Assembly: GCF_003236395.1 (NCBI RefSeq)
Contig: NZ_POUD01000061.1
Location: 1-38,260 of the forward strand
From: Nonomuraea aridisoli
GTDB lineage: Bacteria > Actinomycetota > Actinomycetes > Streptosporangiales > Streptosporangiaceae
Length of the DNA stretch: 38,260 bases
Reading direction: 5' to 3'
Part shown: positions 6,752 to 14,329 of the stretch, in pieces
Position numbering within the stretch: the first letter of the stretch is position 1
Layout of the letters: each line of letters starts with the position of its first letter
Notes under the pieces: generated by a model
Databases searched by the model: none
The model's input: only the letters and a program-made list of their open reading frames with translations
Told to the model about the DNA's origin: nothing
Position numbers and translations under genes: made by a program

Positions 6752-8728
6752 TCAGTCGCGGTCGTTGTTGACCGTGGTCTTCTGGACCTGCAGCAGGAAC
6801 TCGGCGTTGGACTTGGTTTCCTTCATCCGGTCGAGCAGCAGCTCCAGAGCCTGCTGCATGTCGAGCGCGTGCAGCACCCGGCGCAGCTTCCAGACGATCT
6901 GGAGCTCTTCCTTGGCCATGAGGATCTCTTCCTTACGCGTGCCGGACGCGTCGACGTCGACCGCGGGGAAGATGCGCTTGTCGGCCAGGGAGCGGTTGAG
7001 CTTGAGCTCCATGTTGCCGGTGCCCTTGAACTCCTCGAAGATGACCTCGTCCATCTTGGACCCGGTCTCGACCAGGGCCGTGGCGAGGATCGTCAGCGAG
7101 CCGCCGTTCTCGATGTTGCGGGCGGCGCCGAAGAAACGCTTGGGCGGGTAGAGCGCCGTGGAGTCGACACCACCCGACAGGATGCGCCCGGAGGCCGGGG
7201 CCGCCAGGTTGTAGGCGCGGCCGAGCCGGGTGATCGAGTCGAGCAGCACGACGACGTCGTGGCCCAGCTCCACCAGGCGCTTGGCCCGCTCGATGGCGAG
7301 CTCGGCGACCGTGGTGTGGTCTTCGGCCGGACGGTCGAAGGTCGAGTGGATGACCTCGCCCTTGACCGACCGCTGCATGTCGGTGACCTCTTCAGGACGC
7401 TCGTCCACGAGCACGACCATGAGGTGGCACTCGGGGTTGTTGCGGGTGATCGCGTTGGCGATCGCCTGCAGCACCATCGTCTTACCGGCCTTGGGCGGCG
7501 AGACGATGAGGCCGCGCTGGCCCTTGCCGATCGGCGAGACGAGGTCGATGATCCGCGTGGTGAGGATGTTCGGCTCGGTCTCGAGGCGCAGGCGCTCCTG
7601 CGGGTAGAGCGGCGTCAGCTTGTTGAAGTCGGGCCGGTTGCGGGCCTGCTCCGGGTCCATGCCGTTGACGGTGTCGAGGCGGACCAGGGCGTTGAACTTC
7701 TCGCGCCGCTCGCCTTCGCGCGGCTGGCGGACGGCGCCGGTGATGACGTCGCCCTTGCGCAGGCCGTTGCGGCGGATCTGGGCGAGCGAGACGTAGACGT
7801 CGTTGCTGCCCGGCAGGTAGCCGCTCGTGCGCACGAAGGCGTAGTTGTCGAGGATGTCGAGGATGCCGGCGATCGGGATGAGCACGTCGTCGTCGCCGAT
7901 GACGGGCTCGCCGCTGTCGAAGCGGTCACGGCCGCGGCCGCGGTTGCGCTCCCTGAAGCGGCCCCTGCGGCTGCGTCCGCCGCGCTCGTCGTCGTCGCCC
8001 CCGCGCTGGTCACCCCGCTGGTCGCCGCGCTGGTCACGGCTGCCGGAGTCGGCGGCGGCGCGGTCGCGCTGCTCGCCTCGGCCGCCGTCACGCTCGCCCC
8101 GATCACTGGAACGGTCGCCGGAACGATCGCTGGAACGGTCGCCCCGCTCACCGCGGTCGCCGGAACGGTCGCCGCGCTCGCCCCGCTCGCGGCGCTCGCC
8201 GCGGCTGCGGCGCTCACGCCGGCTCTCGCCCCGCTCGGCGCGGGACTCGCTCTGGTCGTTGTGCTGGCTCTGCTGCTCCACGACGGGCTCCGCCGGGGCG
8301 GCGACCGGCTCGGGCGCGCTCACCGCGGGCTCGGCGGCCTGGACCGCCGCGGCCTGCGCAGCGGGCTCCTCGGCCGCCTTGGTGCGGGAACGTTCCCTGC
8401 GTGTGCGGGTGGGCCGCTCGGCCGCGGGCGCCGTCTCCGTCGCGACAGGCGCGGGCGCCTCAGCCGCGGGAGCGGCCGCTGCCGCTGCGTCTCCGGAACC
8501 GCCACCCTGCTTCTCCTGGATGGCCGCGATGAGCTGGCTCTTCCGCATGCGCCCGGTCCCGCTGATGCCCAGCTCAGCCGCGATCTTCTGCAGCTCGGGC
8601 AGCACCTTGGCGGACAGGCCGGTGCCGGAGCGACGCGCACGCGGCTTGGCCGCAGCGCGGGTGGGGGTGTCGCCGGACGCCGGCTCAGCGCCTGATGCGT
8701 CGGAGAGGAGTTCGGTGGTGTCGCTCAA
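6752..8728 (-). CDS. rho: Transcription termination factor Rho with long Arg-rich insertion
   Basis: Rho is a hexameric RNA-dependent ATPase that ends transcription. The protein has 658 aa against about 420 in E. coli. The N-terminal Rho_N helix bundle (40-75) is followed by a disordered insert at about 78-272: Ala/Pro/Glu-rich first, then strongly charged with ERGDRSGDR-like repeats and RG-rich stretches. The cold-shock RNA-binding domain (about 275-360) and the ATPase domain follow, with Walker A SPPKAGKT (410-417) and Walker B VVVLLDS ending near D497. Such inserts are known in actinobacterial Rho and add RNA contacts. The start is TTG with AAGGA about 8 nt upstream. A leader of about 400 nt and a SigR-like promoter lie upstream. 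Confidence 0.96.
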   Translation of the reverse strand: MSDTTELLSDASGAEPASGDTPTRAAAKPRARRSGTGLSAKVLPELQKIAAELGISGTGRMRKSQLIAAIQEKQGGGSGDAAAAAAPAAEAPAPVATETAPAAERPTRTRRERSRTKAAEEPAAQAAAVQAAEPAVSAPEPVAAPAEPVVEQQSQHNDQSESRAERGESRRERRSRGERRERGERGDRSGDRGERGDRSSDRSGDRSSDRGERDGGRGEQRDRAAADSGSRDQRGDQRGDQRGGDDDERGGRSRRGRFRERNRGRGRDRFDSGEPVIGDDDVLIPIAGILDILDNYAFVRTSGYLPGSNDVYVSLAQIRRNGLRKGDVITGAVRQPREGERREKFNALVRLDTVNGMDPEQARNRPDFNKLTPLYPQERLRLETEPNILTTRIIDLVSPIGKGQRGLIVSPPKAGKTMVLQAIANAITRNNPECHLMVVLVDERPEEVTDMQRSVKGEVIHSTFDRPAEDHTTVAELAIERAKRLVELGHDVVVLLDSITRLGRAYNLAAPASGRILSGGVDSTALYPPKRFFGAARNIENGGSLTILATALVETGSKMDEVIFEEFKGTGNMELKLNRSLADKRIFPAVDVDASGTRKEEILMAKEELQIVWKLRRVLHALDMQQALELLLDRMKETKSNAEFLLQVQKTTVNNDRD

Positions 8729-9139
8729 CTAAAAGGTCCTTCCCAGGGGTCGGGCGCCGGTTTTGTTCTGCCGGGCGTCCCGGAGGTGCTTGCGATCCGG
8801 CGGGACAGACCGGGTCGGGGTGCACTTTGCGATCTTCGGCTGTCGCTGGAGACGGCCGCCACTCTTGGGGAGGGGTTCGTCCACGCCGCCGATGGCGCTT
8901 GGCGCGTGACTGACACCCCCCAGATTGCTGTCGCCAACCAGACGTCGAGATGATTCGAACGCGCACGTCCCCGTCGTCGCCACCTCGCGTCGAGCCAACC
9001 GGGTGTGGGCCAACCGGAGGCGACGGATTCCGGGGAGACAGCCGCGCTGCTCACGCCTCGCGACGTGAAGCATGATGCAGCGATGTTTGGCTGACAAGCA
9101 CGCACCCACCAAGGGGGCATCTGGTGCGGCTATCAGCCT
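8729..9139 (-). other. Long 5' leader of rho, no gene recognised
   Basis: Between rho and thrB lie 457 nt with no convincing gene. Open frames here (for example 8725-9120 on the minus strand) have no ribosome site and no recognisable protein. If transcription starts from the promoter-like site at 9140-9166, rho has a leader of about 400 nt. Long leaders are common for rho genes, which autoregulate by terminating in their own leader; a specific mechanism here is not shown. Confidence 0.4.
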
Positions 9140-9166
9140 AACATCACCAGCGCACACGGCTATTCC
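9140..9166 (-). promoter_or_regulatory. SigR-like promoter upstream of rho (GGAAT-N19-GTT)
   Basis: On the minus strand GGAAT (9166-9162) is separated by 19 nt from GTT (9142-9140). The SigR consensus allows a spacing of 18-19. The same place holds a TAGGCT that could serve as a -10 for the housekeeping sigma factor, but no good -35 goes with it. The spacing is less perfect than at rpmE and the motif is short, so chance is possible. Confidence 0.45.
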
Positions 9167-9185
9167 CTGAAGGTCTAAAGAGGTA

Positions 9186-10112
9186 TCAGCGTGTCTCGGG
9201 GAACTGAACGTTCGCACCAACCGGGTCGACGTCCATTTGCTGGATGTGCCAGTCATTACCCACTTCTGGCGCGATCAAATCCTGCGTATCCGAGGTCGAA
9301 AACGCAAGAACCGTGGGACCCGCTCCCGAAACGACCGCGGGCACGCCCACTGCACGGAGACGTTCTACCAGATCCACGCTCTCCCGCATCACAGGCGCGC
9401 GGTAACGCTGGTGGAGACGGTCTTCTGTGGCGGCAAGCAGCAGCTCTCGCTCGGGCCGCAGGGTCAACGCGGCGATCAGCAGCGCGGCCCGGCCGGCGTT
9501 GAAGGAGGCGTCCTTGTGGGGCACGTCCTTCGGCAGCAACCCCCTTGCGGCCTCCGTGGACAGGCGCGCCGCCGGGATGGCGACGACCGGGCGGATCCGC
9601 TGGTCAGGGGTTACTTTCAGCTTACGGGGCGCGCCGGAGTGGTCGGACCACGCGATGGTGAGCCCACCGGCCAGGCAGGGGGCCACATTGTCGGGATGGC
9701 CCTCCATTTCGGTGGCCAACGCGAAAACGGCGTCGTCGCTCATTTCGCTATCAGCCAAAGCGCGGGCGGCGAGAATGCCCGCGCACACCGCCGCCGAGGA
9801 CGATCCGAGGCCGCGCGCGTGCGGGATGCGGTTGCGGCAGCGGAGGCGGATGCCCTCCGGCTGCGGCACCCCCATGAGCCCGAACGCCCGCCGCATGGCC
9901 TTGACCACCAGGTGGCCCTCGCCGGTGTCGACCTCGCCCGCGCCCTCGCCCTCGACGGTGACGTGCACGCCCGGCGCGTCGGTGAGCGTGGCCTCGACCT
10001 CGTCGTTCAGGCTCAGCGCGAGGCCGAGGGCGTCGAAGCCCGGCCCCAGGTTCGCCGACGTGGCGGGCACGCGGATAACCACGGTCCTCACGTTCGCGTC
10101 ATCACTCCTCAT
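9186..10112 (-). CDS. thrB: Homoserine kinase
   Basis: Phosphorylates homoserine with ATP to give O-phosphohomoserine for threonine synthase; cytoplasmic, GHMP kinase family. The protein has 308 aa. VRVPATSANLGPGFD near the N-terminus and the phosphate-binding loop PHARGLGSSSAAV are typical, with a C-terminal GAGPTVLAF segment. It starts 23 nt after thrC in the same direction. The ATG at 10112 lacks a clear ribosome site, while AGGAG lies within the first codons, upstream of a GTG at codon 8 (10091); that GTG may be the true start and would remove seven residues. Confidence 0.95.
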   Translation of the reverse strand: MRSDDANVRTVVIRVPATSANLGPGFDALGLALSLNDEVEATLTDAPGVHVTVEGEGAGEVDTGEGHLVVKAMRRAFGLMGVPQPEGIRLRCRNRIPHARGLGSSSAAVCAGILAARALADSEMSDDAVFALATEMEGHPDNVAPCLAGGLTIAWSDHSGAPRKLKVTPDQRIRPVVAIPAARLSTEAARGLLPKDVPHKDASFNAGRAALLIAALTLRPERELLLAATEDRLHQRYRAPVMRESVDLVERLRAVGVPAVVSGAGPTVLAFSTSDTQDLIAPEVGNDWHIQQMDVDPVGANVQFPETR

Positions 10113-10135
10113 GCCCCGCAGGGCGTCGTGCCGGG

Positions 10136-11194
10136 TCAGGCGAGGTCGAGCGCCGCCGCGGCGGCGTGGACGTCGATGGGGATGACGACCGGCGCCGGCG
10201 CGCCCGAGATGGCCCAGTCGGGGTCTTTCAGGCCGTTGCCGGTGACCGTGCAGACGATGCGCTGCCCCGGCGCGACCATGCCCTGCGCGTGGGCCTGCAG
10301 CAGGCCGGCGACGCTGGCCGCCGACGCGAGCTCGACGAACACGCCCTCTTCCTGCGCCAGCAGTTTGTACGCCGCCGCGATCTGCCGGTCGGTCACCGCC
10401 TGGATGGCCCCGCCCGACTCGTCGCGGGCGGCGGTGGCCAGCGACCAGGAGGCCGGGTTGCCGATGCGGATGGCGGTGGCGATGGTGTGGGGATGGGCCA
10501 CGGGCGCGCCCTGCACGATCGGCGCCGCGCCGCTGGCCTGGAAGCCGAACATGCGCGGCCGCTTCGTCGCGATGCCGTCGTCGAAGTATTCCTGGTAGCC
10601 CATCCAGTAGGCCGAGATGTTGCCGGCGTTGCCCACCGGGATGCAGTGGATGTCGGGGGCGTCGCCGAGCGTGTCGACGATCTCGAACGCCGCGGTCTTC
10701 TGCCCCTGCAGCCGGAACGGGTTGACGGAGTTGACCAGCGCGATCGGGTAGCTGGACGACAACTTGCGGGTCATCTCCAGGCAGTCGTCGAACGACCCCT
10801 CGACCTGCAGCAGCGTGGCCCCGTGGACGAGCGCCTGGGCCAGCTTGCCCATCGCGATCTTCCCCCGCGGCACCAGCACGGCGCAGGTCAGCCCCGCGCG
10901 CACGGCGTAGGCGGCGGCCGAGGCCGAGGTGTTGCCGGTGGAGGCGCAGATGACCGCCTTGGCGCCCTCTTCGACCGCCTTGCTGATGGCCATGGTCATG
11001 CCGCGGTCCTTGAAGCTGCCCGTCGGGTTGGCGCCCTCCACCTTCAGGTAGACGTCGCAGCCGGTGAGGGCCGAGACGCGGTGGGCGGGCACCAGCGGGG
11101 TGCCGCCTTCGAGCAGCGTGACGACGGGCGTTTTCGCGGTCACCGGAAGACGCTCGCGGTATTCCTCGATGAGGCCACGCCACGACCTGCTCAT
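10136..11194 (-). CDS. thrC: Threonine synthase
   Basis: Pyridoxal-phosphate enzyme turning O-phosphohomoserine into threonine. The 352-aa length is that of the short actinobacterial/Bacillus type. The PLP lysine is K62 in GSFKDRG; the phosphate-binding loop is the Gly-rich PVGNAGNIS segment; ASTGNTSAS is also typical. The ATG has a GGGAG ribosome site. In most actinomycetes thrC directly follows hom; here two glycosyltransferase genes and a long inverted repeat (about 3.1 kb) lie between them, so thrC-thrB must have its own promoter, probably in the 155-nt space shared with the divergent glycosyltransferase gene. Confidence 0.96.
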   Translation of the reverse strand: MSRSWRGLIEEYRERLPVTAKTPVVTLLEGGTPLVPAHRVSALTGCDVYLKVEGANPTGSFKDRGMTMAISKAVEEGAKAVICASTGNTSASAAAYAVRAGLTCAVLVPRGKIAMGKLAQALVHGATLLQVEGSFDDCLEMTRKLSSSYPIALVNSVNPFRLQGQKTAAFEIVDTLGDAPDIHCIPVGNAGNISAYWMGYQEYFDDGIATKRPRMFGFQASGAAPIVQGAPVAHPHTIATAIRIGNPASWSLATAARDESGGAIQAVTDRQIAAAYKLLAQEEGVFVELASAASVAGLLQAHAQGMVAPGQRIVCTVTGNGLKDPDWAISGAPAPVVIPIDVHAAAAALDLA

Positions 11195-11349
11195 GATGAC
11201 TCCCTACCTGCGGTGCTGGCCATTGAGTCTACGGGGTGCGGGACGCTGCCAGGGATCCGCGTCCACGGGTCGGAACGTCCATGCGACAGAGTCACTATTC
11301 AGGAAATTCTCAGCATCTCCCGATAAGGTCCCGGCAGGGGGTCACGACC

Positions 11350-12822
11350 ATGGACGCGCGTCCTGCTCTGAGGCAGAACGACTATTCACCGGTGGCCGCG
11401 CCGCAGCTCGGCGCCTGGTCACCCGCCCTTTCCGTCAGCGTGGTGGTACCGGCGCACGGCGGGCAGGACAAGCTCGACCTGACGCTCGCCGCGCTGGCGG
11501 CGCAGACGTACCCGGACCATCTCATGGAGGTCCTCGTCGTCGACGACGGCAGCCGGCCGCCCCTGCGGCTCCCCGAGATCCGCCCGGTCAACACCCGGCT
11601 CGTACGCGTCGAGGACGGCTGGGGCATCTCCAACGCCGTCAACACCGGCGCGAAGGCCGCCGAGGGCGAGATCATCCAGCGGCTCGACTCCGACATGGTG
11701 GCCTGCCGCGAGCACATCGAGGCGATGGCCCGCTGGCACCACGTGACGGACTATCTCGTCACGATCGGGATGAAGAGGTTCGTGGAGGATCGGCCGCTCA
11801 CGCCCGAGCAGATCTACCGGGCGGGGCACCTGGGAGAGCTGTTCGACCTGGACGCGGCCAAGCCGAGCTCCACCGAGGCGACGATCGAGAAGACCGACGG
11901 GCTGCGCAAGAGCCGCAATCCGTACCACGTGTGCACGGGGCCGACCGTCGCCCTCCCGAGAGAGGTCTTCCACGCCGTGGGCGGGCTCGACCCGACGGTG
12001 GCGAGGGGCGGCGACACCGAGTTCGCCTACCGGCTGGCCATGCACGGCGTGGTGTTCGTGCCCGACATGGCCGCACAGGCGGTTCACCTCGGGTTGCCGG
12101 CACAGCACCGCGACCGGGAGCGGGCGGTGCGGGCGGTGCACTCGTACCTCGCGCATCGCATCCCGATGCGGCGAGACCTGCGCAAGGACCGGGGCCGGCG
12201 GTGGCTGGTGCCGTACGTGGAGGTCGTGCTCGACGTCGCCGACGCCCCCGAGCAGGTGGTGCGCGAGGCGGTGTCGGCGGCGCTCGACGGCAAGCTGCAG
12301 GACATCGTCGTGACGCTGGTCGCACCGTGGTCCCGGCTGGACGATTCACAGCGTTTCAGCCTGTCCGACCCGTACTTCGAGCTGCGGCTGATGCGCGACC
12401 TGTTCTGCCACGACGAACGGGTGCGGCTGATCGACGAGGCCGCGCCGACGCCCGCGCCGATCCCGTTCCGCTACCGGGGGCCGGTGGACGTGCCGCTGCA
12501 CCGGGCGACGCTGGAGCGGATGATCGAGTCGGTGCAGAAGGACCTCGCGGGCGTGCTGGTCGTCGACCTGGAGGACGGGCGTACGGCCCGGCTCGAACGG
12601 ACCTCGGCGCTCGGCCGCGCCGCCCTGCTCACCGGGCCCGGCGACGACCTGGACGCGGTCATCGACACCACCCACGGGGTGCGCCACGAGCCGCCCGGCC
12701 GGTACTGGCCCGCCCCGGCCCAGCCGGCACCGGTCACCATCCCGCCCCCCGCACAGGTGGCGGTCGAGGCGGCGGAGAAGACGTTGCTGCGGCGGCTGAG
12801 GTCGGCGCTGCGCCCCAACTGA
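11350..12822 (+). CDS. Family 2 glycosyltransferase
   Basis: GT-A fold sugar transferase, 490 aa, cytoplasmic or membrane-associated. SVVVPAHGG (30-38), VVDDGS (64-68) and the metal-binding DSD at 113-115 in QRLDSDMV mark the nucleotide-sugar site; GGLDPTVARGGDTEFAYR is the acceptor-side motif. The C-terminal third (about 260-490) is a helical and mixed region without a known motif. The ATG at 11350 with a CAGGGGG ribosome site is preferred over an upstream frame extension to 11236. It is divergent from thrC and ends 3 nt from the convergent next gene. Donor and acceptor are unknown; a cell-envelope glycan is likely. Confidence 0.85.
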   Translation: MDARPALRQNDYSPVAAPQLGAWSPALSVSVVVPAHGGQDKLDLTLAALAAQTYPDHLMEVLVVDDGSRPPLRLPEIRPVNTRLVRVEDGWGISNAVNTGAKAAEGEIIQRLDSDMVACREHIEAMARWHHVTDYLVTIGMKRFVEDRPLTPEQIYRAGHLGELFDLDAAKPSSTEATIEKTDGLRKSRNPYHVCTGPTVALPREVFHAVGGLDPTVARGGDTEFAYRLAMHGVVFVPDMAAQAVHLGLPAQHRDRERAVRAVHSYLAHRIPMRRDLRKDRGRRWLVPYVEVVLDVADAPEQVVREAVSAALDGKLQDIVVTLVAPWSRLDDSQRFSLSDPYFELRLMRDLFCHDERVRLIDEAAPTPAPIPFRYRGPVDVPLHRATLERMIESVQKDLAGVLVVDLEDGRTARLERTSALGRAALLTGPGDDLDAVIDTTHGVRHEPPGRYWPAPAQPAPVTIPPPAQVAVEAAEKTLLRRLRSALRPN

Positions 12823-12825
12823 CGC

Positions 12826-13896
12826 TCAGCCGGCTTCCATGAGCAGGCTCGGGCGGAACCCGTGCCACTGGTTGACGGCCACCTTGAGGAAGTGGGCGAG
12901 CGGCAACTGCCAGGTGTGCTCGCCGCCGAGGCCGCGGCGCAGGACGTACCCGAGCCCGTGGGTGCGGTAGATGCGCGTGCCGGCCTCGTGGGCGGCTTTC
13001 AGGAATTCGCGGTCGACGGCCCGCGGAAGGGCGGGAAATCCGCCGATGTCGTGGAACTTCTTGCGAGGCACCATGATCGTGCCGCCCGCCACGTGGTCGG
13101 CGTACACCTCGCTCGGGTAGGTCGCGCCGGTGGCGAACGTCGTGCGCCGGATCGTCGTGCGCAGCGGCTCCAGGTAGAAGAACTCGGCCGTCGTGCCCAC
13201 CACGTCGGCCTCGGCGTACGACAGGGCCATGAACAGGTCGGCCAGGTGGCGGGGGCCGTACCAGTCGTCGTCGTCCCACTTGGCGAGGTGGTCGCCCTCG
13301 GCCAGGGCGGCGGCGCGGTTGAGCACCTCGCCGAACGGCACCGACTGCTCGGCCTCGACCCACCGCACGGGCAGCGTGCAGGACTCGACGGCCTCGCGTA
13401 CGCGCTCGAACGGCACCCCGTGCAGGCTCAGCAGCACCTCGGCCTCGACGTCGCGCTGGCGTTCCATCTGGGCCAGGGCGGAGGCGACCAGGGCCGGGCG
13501 GCGGGTGGACATGACGATGCTGACCTTCGGCGGCCGCACGGGGTGGGCCAGGCGGCGCAGGCGCACGCTGTGCTCCTCGCGCCGCAGGTCCGCCACGGAA
13601 CGCAACCCCCCGGGGGCGTGCTCCAGCCAGTCGCGATCGGTGAGCAGCTCCGCCAGTGCGGCGGGCACCCAGGGCTCGGCACGCTCGGCGGTCAACGGGA
13701 TGCCGGCGCCGGCCAGCCGCATCAGCCCGTCCAACGGCGCCTCACGCTCCGGCCACTCGACCTCCAGGGCACGCAGCACACGCAGCTCCGGCACGACAGG
13801 CGTCCGCCCGTCGACCACCCAGCCGCTGCCGGCCCAGCGCAGACGGGCCGTCCCCGCCTCCGGCGTACGCACGAAGCCACAAGGGGTGTCGGACAA
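12826..13896 (-). CDS. Family 2 glycosyltransferase
   Basis: The 356-aa protein has an unusual N-terminal region (1-120) without a known motif, then a GT-A domain: VSIVMSTRRP (125-134) and a metal site KWDDDDWYG with acidic residues 208-211. A later segment, GGTIMVPRKKFHDIGGFP, is typical of the acceptor side. The start is TTG with GAGGAG upstream; there is no nearby ATG in frame. It converges on the glycosyltransferase at 11350-12822 with a 3-nt gap and lies downstream of hom on the same strand, past the inverted repeat. Substrates are unknown. The pair looks inserted into the hom-thrC junction. Confidence 0.85.
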   Translation of the reverse strand: MSDTPCGFVRTPEAGTARLRWAGSGWVVDGRTPVVPELRVLRALEVEWPEREAPLDGLMRLAGAGIPLTAERAEPWVPAALAELLTDRDWLEHAPGGLRSVADLRREEHSVRLRRLAHPVRPPKVSIVMSTRRPALVASALAQMERQRDVEAEVLLSLHGVPFERVREAVESCTLPVRWVEAEQSVPFGEVLNRAAALAEGDHLAKWDDDDWYGPRHLADLFMALSYAEADVVGTTAEFFYLEPLRTTIRRTTFATGATYPSEVYADHVAGGTIMVPRKKFHDIGGFPALPRAVDREFLKAAHEAGTRIYRTHGLGYVLRRGLGGEHTWQLPLAHFLKVAVNQWHGFRPSLLMEAG

Positions 13897-14053
13897 CTGA
13901 CCGCTCCTCGACCGCTGGGATTGAACCGGCGCCTACCTTACGCCTCCCGTTTCTCCCCTTGTGCGAACTTCCCCGCCGTAAGCGGTGCTCTCCTTCCTTC
14001 TGTTACGCGCTGCCGTGGCCCGCCACCCACCGTCGCGGGCGGGCGCCCGTCCA

Positions 14054-14201
14054 GGGAAACGCCCGCTGACCGTTCAGTGGCGCACCGCCGTTACGGAGCG
14101 CTCCGCCGGCCGTCTCCGTGGTCGATCCGTTGACCACGGAGACGCGCAACGGGGGCTCGCGTAGCGGCGGGCGAGCGGTGAAGGGTCAGCGGCCGTTTCC
14201 C
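14054..14201. repeat. 148-bp long inverted repeat, 70-nt arms
   Basis: Two arms of exactly 70 nt (14054-14123 and 14132-14201) face each other across an 8-nt loop. By hand alignment without gaps 50 of 70 positions pair. The inner 12 bp (GTCTCCGTGGTC) are perfect, and the outer end pairs 8 bp, then 9 of the next 10. A palindrome CTTCGGCCGAAG follows at 14210-14221. The element fills much of the 433-nt gap between the glycosyltransferase start and the hom stop, which otherwise holds no recognisable gene. It may be a miniature inverted-repeat element, a strong terminator for hom, or a structured RNA. No flanking target duplication was seen. Confidence 0.75.
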
Positions 14202-14329
14202 TCGAGGGCCTTCGGCCGAAGTGCGGCGGGTGGCCGGCCACGGCGGCGCCGTAACGGATGATTTTGGGGGCGGCGAAGTGCGGCGGGCGGCCGCGGCGAC
14301 GGCTGCCTGCCCTGACGCCTGAGCCGCCG

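Noticed and set aside
8090..8260. Repeated ggaacggtcgcc units as a possible DNA repeat element
   Set aside because: They encode the charged GDRSGDRGER repeats of the Rho insert, so the protein explains them.
5567..8695. 1042-codon plus-strand frame
   Set aside because: Antisense to the histidine kinase and rho, both firmly identified; long shadow frames are normal in high-GC DNA.
8725..9120. Possible small ORF in the rho leader
   Set aside because: No ribosome site, odd composition and overlap with several equally long frames.
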